This document shows positions 1 through 4,927 of a DNA stretch of 6,359 nucleotides, piece after piece. Every line of letters begins with the position of its first letter. Within the stretch, counting starts at the first letter, position 1. The position numbers and the translations under genes are program-made. The stretch spans positions 1 to 6,359 of the forward strand of contig JADFHU010000341.1 in assembly GCA_022567055.1 (NCBI GenBank), in the 5' to 3' direction. Source of the DNA: Planctomycetota bacterium. GTDB taxonomy: Bacteria; Planctomycetota; Phycisphaerae; Sedimentisphaerales; Anaerobacaceae. Below the pieces are notes generated by a model. That model made no database searches. It had not been told where the DNA came from and saw nothing but the letters and a program-made list of their open reading frames with translations.

Positions 1-178
1 GCGAACCCGTGACATTTTGGGCAGCCCCCAGAAAGCGAATGTTTATTTCCATGTATTGGCTCCTCTAATTCTGGCCGATAAACTTGGGATTGTAAGGCAT
101 TGTACGGGCTCTCGTCGGACCCAACAAGGTCCTTCCCTTTCTCCGGAGCAGGAGCCGAAGGGGTGAAGTGTTTGGCTG

Positions 179-207
179 TTCACTCGGCTTGTGCGGCGTC
201 TTATAAT
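179..207 (+). promoter_or_regulatory. Sigma-70-like promoter for the polysaccharide export gene
   Basis: A perfect TATAAT -10 box lies at 202-207. It is preceded at the optimal 17-base spacing by TTCACT (179-184), which matches four of six bases of TTGACA. Transcription would start near 214, giving a leader of roughly 78 bases before the ATG at 292. This placement makes the upstream in-frame start at 100 unlikely, because that codon would lie outside the transcript. The boxes are seen in the sequence; promoter activity is inferred. Confidence 0.6.
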
Positions 208-278
208 GGCCCCGCTTTCGTGGCTGGCGTCGGTTGCACAGAGCGTTCTTTTGCGGATGAGAATTTACGGCGACTAGA

Positions 279-285
279 AGAGGTG
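279..285 (+). promoter_or_regulatory. Ribosome binding site deciding the start of the export lipoprotein
   Basis: AGAGGTG lies upstream of the ATG at 292, with eight bases between its GAGG core and the start codon. It supports the internal start that opens directly into a lipoprotein signal peptide. Confidence 0.6.
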
Positions 286-291
286 TCCCTA

Positions 292-1077
292 ATGTCCAAC
301 CTACCCATACGAATCCGAGCCATCTTGGTCATGGTACCGGCGATTCTGCTGCCGGGCTGCTTTTCGTCCCATCCCGAGAACATCGCCGCATTTCATAGAC
401 CCCAGGATGTGGTGGTGACCTCCAATGAGTATCTCATGTTACCACCCGATGAAGTAGAGATTCACTGCACTCAGATCCCCGAGATCGACGGTCAAATACA
501 GCGTATTCGACCCGATGGGTACATCAGCTTCGAGGCCTTGGGGGAGGTCTATGTAGCAGGTAGGACGCCGGCGCAGGTCGCCAACGATCTGGAGGCGAAA
601 ATCGTGGGACTCTATAAGCTGGACGGTGACGAACTGATTGACGTGCGAATCTCCGCCTTCCAGAGCAAGACTTATTATGTGCTCGGTCAGGTCATGGCGC
701 CGGGCCGAAAACTCTATACGGGTAGAGAGTCGGTCCTGTCGGCCCTCGCCACTGCCGTACCGAACCCTATGGCATGGAATGCGCGCATCCAGGTGATCCG
801 ACCCTCAGGCGTGGCAGAGGTGCCGCCGAAAGTCTTCCAGGTCAACTATAACCGCATGCGCAAACATGGTGATTTAACCTTGAATGTCTTGCTCCAGGAG
901 GACGACATCGTCTATGTGCCGCCCACACCATTCGCGGCCGTTGCACTCGTCATCGAGCAGGTGATGAGGCCGATCGCACGAGCCTTCACGGGCGTGTATA
1001 TCCTTCAGACCGGCTCAGACCTTGGCAGCGGCAACGTCGGCAGAGCGGGGGTGGGCGGTAGAGGCGGAGGACTCTAG
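292..1077 (+). CDS. Polysaccharide biosynthesis/export lipoprotein (Wza-type, Poly_export and SLBB domains)
   Basis: This 261-residue protein is a probable outer-membrane or periplasmic component of a capsule or exopolysaccharide export channel. Residues 1-22 form a lipoprotein signal peptide ending LLPGC, so Cys23 should be acylated. Residues about 44-121 match the Poly_export domain (LPPDEVEI, then IRPDGYISFEALGEVYVAG and TPAQVANDLEAKI). Residues about 127-210 resemble an SLBB domain (YYVLGQVMAPG, then LLQEDDIVYVPP). A hydrophobic or amphipathic stretch at 213-239 could be the C-terminal membrane helix known from Wza, followed by a glycine-rich tail (241-261). The start at 292 is preferred over the in-frame ATG at 100 because of its ribosome binding site, the promoter at 179-207 and the signal peptide. 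It is shorter than E. coli Wza, as is usual for single-SLBB homologues. The TAG stop (1075-1077) abuts repeat copy A. No partner kinase or glycosyltransferase is visible in the window. Confidence 0.88.
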   Translation: MSNLPIRIRAILVMVPAILLPGCFSSHPENIAAFHRPQDVVVTSNEYLMLPPDEVEIHCTQIPEIDGQIQRIRPDGYISFEALGEVYVAGRTPAQVANDLEAKIVGLYKLDGDELIDVRISAFQSKTYYVLGQVMAPGRKLYTGRESVLSALATAVPNPMAWNARIQVIRPSGVAEVPPKVFQVNYNRMRKHGDLTLNVLLQEDDIVYVPPTPFAAVALVIEQVMRPIARAFTGVYILQTGSDLGSGNVGRAGVGGRGGGL

Positions 1078-1292
1078 GCTCTGTCGGAAAACTCCGTCGT
1101 CGGCCCCCGAGCGAACAATTCTTTCGCCTGGCAAAGACCGGCGAAGCAGGCGATGTTTGTTCTATCGTCGATGCAGCCGGATGCAGCCAGGTGGACAACA
1201 GCGGCTGCCTTGATCCGACAGTTGCTGCGACAGCAGCAGATAAAACGATTCAAGAAAAAGGGTCTCTCGAAGCCAGATCGAGTTTTCCGACA
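1077..1292 (+). repeat. MITE-like repeat, copy A
   Basis: This copy begins with GGCTCTGTCGGAAAACTC (1077-1094) and ends with GAGTTTTCCGACA (1280-1292), the inverted complement of its inner 13 bases. It is a second copy of the element at 4745-4927, in opposite orientation. A 43-base core (1142-1184) is identical to the complement of 4798-4840, and the first about 60 and last about 38 bases also align closely. Nested inside is a further inverted pair, GCCTGGC and GCCAGG, so the unit can fold into a long imperfect hairpin. Compared with copy B it carries about 58 extra bases (about 1195-1253), which include the small hairpin TGCTGC-GACA-GCAGCA (1223-1238), and lacks about 22 bases after CTGGCAAAG. 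It contains no transposase. Its first base is the third base of the export gene's TAG stop codon. Mobility is inferred from the repeat structure. Confidence 0.8.
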
Positions 1293-1297
1293 CCCGG

Positions 1298-1494
1298 CCT
1301 GGGGTGACCTGATCGAGAACTGAGCAAGACACGAAAAAAACAGTGGATTTACAGGCCTGCCGTGACCGGTTTATCGTTGCAATCCCAGGGGGGATTTAGT
1401 ACAAGCTTCTATTTGTGGTCGACCCTAATCATTCAGAGTGACACAGATCTGTTAAGAGTCCCTTTATCCTTAATATGATCGGATTGGCAGGAAC
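1298..1494. other. Intergenic region upstream of the SPOR-like gene
   Basis: No gene is supported here. It presumably carries the promoter of the downstream two-gene unit, but only weak candidates are visible. One is TTGCAA (1377-1382) with TACAAG (1400-1405) at 17-base spacing, each a four-of-six match. Another is the AT-rich TTAATATGAT around 1470-1479. Neither is convincing alone. Confidence 0.3.
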
Positions 1495-2241
1495 ATGGCC
1501 CGCTACCGTGGTCAAAAAGCGCTTTACGAGGCAATGAGTCGGGCTTCGAGTCGTTCGCAAGCGAAGTTGACTCGCGGTCGCAGTGCGCAGCAACAGATCG
1601 AACCGCCCACAGAAGCCGATCGGACCCACAACGGAAAGATGCATTGGCAGCCCAGGGCCTTTCAGTTGCATTCGGGTAGAGTGGAGCTGACCCTTCCCTA
1701 TTCAGCCATTGCCGTCGTTTCGATTCTGTTTGTTCTCGCGCTGGTGGCATCTTTTAAGCTGGGTCAGCACGGCCAGCCCCTCGCCAGGCTGGCGAGTCGA
1801 CAGCCACCGTCTCCCGGGGCCGCACAAGGGACCGGTGGGGAAAGTGAGGCGACAGACGGGACGAATGAGAAAGTTACCTCCCCTGCCGCGGGCGCGGATT
1901 CATCGAGTTCCTGGGTCCGTCCGGGCAGTACGATCGTTATCCAGCAGTTTGGTAAACTGGAGGATCTGATACCCGTGCGTCAGTATTTCAACAGTAAAGG
2001 GATCGGCACCGAGATCGTGCGCACGGACAAGGCCTTCTATTTGTTCACGGTCGATCGCTTTTCTGCTTTAAGCTTGAAAGAGGGCACGAGGGAATATAGA
2101 CTGCAGCAGCGCATCGTCGAGTTGGGCAAGGAGTACAGGGCCCCGGCCGGGCGTGAAAGCTTTGCACCTAACTATTTTCGCGGTGCCTATTTGAAGCCGC
2201 TAGATGAAAACTACAATGGAGAAGTGATCCATGTCAATTGA
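1495..2241 (+). CDS. Single-pass membrane protein with SPOR-like C-terminal domain
   Basis: The protein has 248 residues and I do not recognise a named family. It opens with a basic cytoplasmic segment (MARYRGQKALYEAMSR, residues 1-16, then more Arg/Lys/Gln). One hydrophobic transmembrane helix follows at about 68-88, then a low-complexity Pro/Gly/Ser/Thr linker (about 100-142). The C-terminal domain (about 144-235) looks like beta (TIVIQQF), helix (KLEDLIPVRQYFNSKG), beta (IGTEIV), beta (KAFYLFTVDRF), helix (YRLQQRIVELGKEY). That layout and its length recall SPOR domains, which bind septal peptidoglycan in proteins such as FtsN and DedD; this assignment is inference from pattern. The ATG at 1495 has only a weak, closely placed AGGA upstream. 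The gene overlaps the small basic protein gene by 11 bases, so the two are probably co-transcribed and translationally coupled. A cell-envelope or division role is possible but unproven. Confidence 0.75.
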   Translation: MARYRGQKALYEAMSRASSRSQAKLTRGRSAQQQIEPPTEADRTHNGKMHWQPRAFQLHSGRVELTLPYSAIAVVSILFVLALVASFKLGQHGQPLARLASRQPPSPGAAQGTGGESEATDGTNEKVTSPAAGADSSSSWVRPGSTIVIQQFGKLEDLIPVRQYFNSKGIGTEIVRTDKAFYLFTVDRFSALSLKEGTREYRLQQRIVELGKEYRAPAGRESFAPNYFRGAYLKPLDENYNGEVIHVN

Positions 2242-2398
2242 CAGATCGTTGAAAGTCAGAGGTGCATTGAGTCGCCATCGTAACGTCCTTTCGCGTGCCG
2301 AACGAATCGAGAGACTCAAGGAAGAGGAAAGGTGGTCCGAGGGAGACTCGGTCATGGGCCTACCCAAGGTCGGCAATCGCAAAGTCCGGAAAGGATAA
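2231..2398 (+). CDS. PVC-superphylum small basic protein (signature protein)
   Basis: This 55-residue, Arg/Lys-rich protein begins MSIDRSLKVRGALSRHRNVL, continues with SRAERIERLKEEERW, and ends SVMGLPKVGNRKVRKG. That order (S.DRSLK, GAL.RHRNVL.RAERI, GDSV.GLPKV) matches what I recall of the small basic protein family (TIGR04137) found in Planctomycetes, Verrucomicrobia and Chlamydiae. The family is a PVC marker of uncertain function; its size and charge suggest nucleic-acid or ribosome association. GGAG at 2218-2221, nine bases before the ATG, is a good ribosome binding site. The start lies inside the 3' end of the upstream membrane protein gene (11-base overlap), which implies coupling. The stop at 2396-2398 runs into the A-stretch at the base of the terminator. 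The gene is easily missed because it is short. Confidence 0.88.
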   Translation: MSIDRSLKVRGALSRHRNVLSRAERIERLKEEERWSEGDSVMGLPKVGNRKVRKG

Positions 2399-2401
2399 AA
2401 A

Positions 2402-2475
2402 CAGTAATCAGTGATCAGTAAACAGGGCTTACCTCGATACCGATTACCGATTACCGATTACTGATTACTGCTTTT
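2402..2475. terminator. Bidirectional hairpin terminator between convergent units
   Basis: A 20-base arm (2402-2421) pairs with 2451-2470 at 18 of 20 positions across a 29-base loop. In the + transcript the stem is followed by four U residues (2472-2475). In the minus transcript it is followed directly by five U residues (complement of 2397-2401). It separates the + strand unit ending at 2398 from the minus strand aminotransferase ending at 2458, so the right arm overlaps the aminotransferase 3' end. The stem is AT-rich and the loop is long, so efficiency is uncertain. Confidence 0.6.
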
Positions 2476-2488
2476 ACCGATCACTGCT
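2403..2488. repeat. Tandem and inverted heptamer repeat (TACCGAT/TACTGAT)
   Basis: From 2438 to 2472 there are five adjoining 7-base units: TACCGAT three times, then TACTGAT and TACTGCT. After two T bases come TACCGAT (2475-2481) and CACTGCT (2482-2488). On the left side (2403-2423) three units run in the opposite orientation as AGTAATC, AGTGATC and AGTAAAC. The array crosses the stop codon of the minus strand aminotransferase and encodes its last residues. Unit length and the lack of spacers rule out CRISPR. Confidence 0.8.
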
Positions 2489-3732
2489 TTAACTTCTTCC
2501 CCTATGATCTCAAGCCCCTGATCAACCACATCGGTGGGTTGCGCGTAACTGATGCGAATGCACTGCTGAGCGTGTTCCCAGGATGATTGCGCTCCCGGAA
2601 AAAAGTATTCCCCGGGCACGACGATGACCTTTCGTTTCTTCAGAGTCTCGTACAACTCCCTGGCCGGCACGGGTAGATCTGGTAGCCAAAGCCAGAGGAA
2701 AAAGGCGCCCTCCGGCGTGTGGATACGAAAGTTTACGCCTTCCAGGGTATCCACGAGTTTCTTGACGGCATGATCGGCTCTGGACTGGTAGAAGGGCTTG
2801 ATCCACCTCTCAGAAAGGTCCACGATCTCCCCGCTCTCGACGAGATCCAGCACAAGGGCAGCACCGACGCCGCCCGGCGCCAGGGCGGTGATGGCATTGA
2901 TCCGCGCCATCATACGCACAACCTCTTCATTGGCGACGACGATACCAGTCCGCACCGCAGGCAATCCCAGCTTCGACAGGCTCATGCAGACGATCATGTG
3001 CTCTTGCCAGGCAGTGACCGCGTCCACGAAAACGATGCCGGGAAAGGGCAAGCCATAGGCACTGTCCAGGATAAGGGGGATCCCGCGGTTGCGAGCCAGG
3101 TCGGTCAACTGACAGACTTCAGAGTCGGTCAGCACGTTGCCGGTGGGATTGGTCGGCCGGGACACACAGATGGCCCCGATGCTCTCGTCCATGAGATCCT
3201 GTAGACCCTCCAGATCAAGGTGGTACTTGAACAGATGGCCGCCCAACAGTTCGATTCTGGGTCTGGCCGAGACGAGCATGTCCGGTTCTAATCCCAAGTC
3301 ACTGTAGCCGATGTACTCGGGCGTCAAGGGTAGGAGAATACGCCTCTTCTGGCCGCTCTCAGAGGTACCCCCAAACACGTTGAACAGAGCGAAGAAGGCG
3401 GATTGGCTGCCATTGGTCAATGCGATGTTCTTCGGCCCGATCGGCCACCCGAATCGCTCCCGCAGCAGCCGACTCAGGGCCTCGATCAAGGCCCGGTTTC
3501 CTTGGGGCGGATCGTAGTCTCCCAGCGCTTTGGCGAAACGTGTCTCACTCTGAGCTATGTGCAAGAGCCGCTCACGAAGCTTTTCCTGCACTTGGGGGAT
3601 GTGGGCCGGATTCCCCCCTCCCAACATCAGGACATCGTCCTCGCCGGCCAGGGCCCTTCCCAGGTCCTCCATCAACTGCCAAATGCCCGAAGGGGCCGCC
3701 AAACGACGCCCAAAATGGGATAGATCCTTCAT
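2458..3732 (-). CDS. avtA: Valine-pyruvate aminotransferase (AvtA), PLP-dependent
   Basis: This cytoplasmic PLP enzyme (424 residues from this start; E. coli AvtA is about 417) transfers the amino group between valine and pyruvate or alanine, linking the valine and alanine pools. Long stretches match E. coli AvtA as I recall it: GGGNPAHIP (about 38-46), YDPPQG (73-78), NIALTNGSQSAFF (102-114), LTPEYIGYSD, VSRPTNPTGNV (190-200), DSAYGLPFPGI (223-233), CMSLSKLGLPAVRTG (249-263), PEGAFFLWLW (340-349) and CIRISY (391-396). Lys254 in SLSK is the expected Schiff-base lysine, Asp223 and Tyr226 the cofactor contacts, and Arg393 the carboxylate-binding arginine. The ATG at 3732 fits the E. coli N-terminus; a GTG at 3777, overlapping the upstream stop as GTGA, would add 15 residues and cannot be excluded. 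It lies 41 bases after the OmpA-like gene, probably in the same transcript. The last nine residues (AVIGKSSNQ) are encoded by the heptamer array and look acquired. Confidence 0.93.
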   Translation of the reverse strand: MKDLSHFGRRLAAPSGIWQLMEDLGRALAGEDDVLMLGGGNPAHIPQVQEKLRERLLHIAQSETRFAKALGDYDPPQGNRALIEALSRLLRERFGWPIGPKNIALTNGSQSAFFALFNVFGGTSESGQKRRILLPLTPEYIGYSDLGLEPDMLVSARPRIELLGGHLFKYHLDLEGLQDLMDESIGAICVSRPTNPTGNVLTDSEVCQLTDLARNRGIPLILDSAYGLPFPGIVFVDAVTAWQEHMIVCMSLSKLGLPAVRTGIVVANEEVVRMMARINAITALAPGGVGAALVLDLVESGEIVDLSERWIKPFYQSRADHAVKKLVDTLEGVNFRIHTPEGAFFLWLWLPDLPVPARELYETLKKRKVIVVPGEYFFPGAQSSWEHAQQCIRISYAQPTDVVDQGLEIIGEEVKAVIGKSSNQ

Positions 3733-3773
3733 CTTTCCGACCCCGGGCGCTGGAGTTGGCTTGCCGCTCAAGG

Positions 3774-4544
3774 TCACATGCCCTGGGGCACGATGTAGAT
3801 CTCCACGCGCCGGTTCCTCGCGCTACCCCCTTTATTGGGTTTGTTCTCCTCGAGGGGCCGGAATTCGCCAAAGCCACGCACGCTCACCCGTTTGGGGGCG
3901 ACGTTGTTCGCTACCATGATGTTTAGTACGGAGATCGCCCGGTGGGCGGAAAGATGCCAGTTGGTGGGATGCTTGGCCTTGGTCTCCGGTCTAAGCACGG
4001 GAATGTCGTCGGTATGGCCTGCGATGACCGCGTCAAAGGTCTCGGCTTCGGCCGAATTGAGGATGGTACAGAGGGACTTAACGCCGCCGATGGCAGAACT
4101 CGTCACCTGATCACTGCCCTTTTGAAAGGTCAAGTCGCTCTCGAATTTGAGCACACCACGGTCTACGTCGTAGCTGATCATTGCATACTTGCCGGCCAAC
4201 TCTTCCAACTTGCTCGTTAGCTCGACAGGGAGTTGCCCCCCTGTGCTCAGCAGGCGTTCCTGCATAGAAGAAATCATCGTCTTCTTGCTTTCCAGGTCTT
4301 CCTGCAACGCCGCGATTTGTCCCTTGAGCTGCTCGACCTCGATGTTTTCTTCTTCGGCAGCCGCGGCGAGTTGGCGGTTACGCTGCTCGAGCAGGAGGTT
4401 CTTCGTCTGCAGCTCGCTCTCGAGCTGCCCAATCAGTGTCTGCTGTTTCCGATTCATGATCTGCAGATCTTGATTGCTACACCCGCTGAAGAACGCCACG
4501 CCTGCACACGCAAGCACAAGTCCACCCAATCTTGCCGTTCGCAT
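3774..4544 (-). CDS. OmpA/Pal-family peptidoglycan-binding lipoprotein with coiled coil
   Basis: The 256-residue protein has a signal peptide ending FFSGC, so Cys22 should be lipidated, probably in the outer membrane. Residues about 28-100 are rich in Gln, Glu, Leu and Lys in a heptad-like pattern and should form a coiled coil. Residues about 130-253 form an OmpA-like domain: LKFESDLTFQKGSDQV, AGHTDD (175-180), NWHLSAHRAISVLNIM (195-210), VRGFGEFRPLEEN (222-234) and ARNRRVEIYIV (242-252). Asp179 and an Arg of the NRRVEI motif are the usual peptidoglycan (diaminopimelate) ligands in this family. The role is probably to tether the envelope to peptidoglycan. The start is supported by AAGGA (complement of 4552-4556) seven bases ahead of the ATG. 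It is the first gene of a likely two-gene unit with avtA. The architecture also resembles MotB-like OmpA proteins, but no proton-channel transmembrane helix is present. Confidence 0.9.
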   Translation of the reverse strand: MRTARLGGLVLACAGVAFFSGCSNQDLQIMNRKQQTLIGQLESELQTKNLLLEQRNRQLAAAAEEENIEVEQLKGQIAALQEDLESKKTMISSMQERLLSTGGQLPVELTSKLEELAGKYAMISYDVDRGVLKFESDLTFQKGSDQVTSSAIGGVKSLCTILNSAEAETFDAVIAGHTDDIPVLRPETKAKHPTNWHLSAHRAISVLNIMVANNVAPKRVSVRGFGEFRPLEENKPNKGGSARNRRVEIYIVPQGM

Positions 4545-4670
4545 CTTCTAGTCCTTTCCAGACGAACTGAAGCCTGAAATCATTGTTGTCGAGCGTGGCA
4601 ACTTGCTGATATACCACATATGACAATTTTTACGACAGTTCTTACGCCCCTCCGCCAAATTCCTAGGCAC

Positions 4671-4697
4671 ATTAAAACCATTTGCCGAGGCCGTCAA
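4671..4697 (-). promoter_or_regulatory. Candidate promoter for the OmpA lipoprotein-avtA unit
   Basis: Read on the minus strand, TTGACG (complement of 4692-4697) is a five-of-six -35 box. TTTAAT (complement of 4671-4676) is a five-of-six -10 box at a short 15-base spacing. Transcription would start near 4664, leaving a leader of about 120 bases. It sits in the 4545-4744 gap between repeat copy B and the lipoprotein gene, where I see no other feature. The short spacing lowers confidence. Confidence 0.35.
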
Positions 4698-4744
4698 GCA
4701 GAATCTTGCCGAATCAGCTCTCCCCTAAACTCGCCATAGACCTG

Positions 4745-4927
4745 GGCTGTGTCGGAAAACTCGGTCTGGCTTCGAGCGGCCCTTTTTCCGCCTGGCCGCA
4801 TCCGGCTGCATCGACGATAGAACAAACATCGCCTGCTTCGAGTTCCCCACGCTGCGCTCGGGACAAGCTTTGCCAGGCGAAAAAATTGCTCGCTCTCGGG
4901 CCGACGACGGAGTTTTCCGACAAAGCC
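4745..4927 (-). repeat. MITE-like repeat, copy B (inverted relative to copy A)
   Basis: The ends are GGCTGTGTCGGAAAACTC (4745-4762) and GAGTTTTCCGACAAAGCC (4910-4927), 18-base inverted repeats matching at 17 positions. This is the better preserved copy. Internal inverted segments (TTCCGCCTGGC near 4785-4795 and GCCAGGCGAAAAA near 4872-4884) nest within the ends, so the whole unit can form a hairpin. Read on the minus strand it aligns with copy A from the first base, including a 43-base identical core (4798-4840). It has about 22 additional bases (about 4841-4867). It lies between the esterase gene and the OmpA lipoprotein gene, and its first base on the minus strand is the last base of the esterase's TAG stop. 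The hairpin may act as the esterase's transcription terminator. The possible TA target duplication is imperfect (TA at 4928-4929, TG at 4743-4744). Confidence 0.82.

Noticed and set aside
117..132. Small hairpin GGACC-GGTCC as a terminator for an upstream gene
   Set aside because: The stem is only five bases and is not followed by a T-run, and no upstream coding region is visible in the first 100 bases.
100..291. N-terminal extension of the export protein from the ATG at 100
   Set aside because: It precedes the predicted transcription start, lacks a ribosome binding site, and would place 64 residues ahead of a clear lipoprotein signal peptide.
1153..1323. 56-codon frame inside and beyond repeat copy A
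   Set aside because: It has no ribosome binding site, lies mostly within the repeat, and the equivalent region of copy B lacks the same downstream sequence. Treated as a chance frame.
2403..2488. CRISPR-like array from the repeated heptamers
   Set aside because: Units are only seven bases long and contiguous, with no spacers and no cas genes nearby.
2719..3204. 161-codon + strand frame opposite avtA, with other frames at 3403-3926
   Set aside because: They are antisense shadows of avtA and the OmpA lipoprotein gene, without ribosome binding sites or recognisable motifs.
1077..4927. Composite transposon bounded by copies A and B
   Set aside because: No transposase lies between them, and the enclosed genes (PVC signature protein, avtA, OmpA lipoprotein) look like core chromosomal genes. 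Inversion by recombination remains possible.
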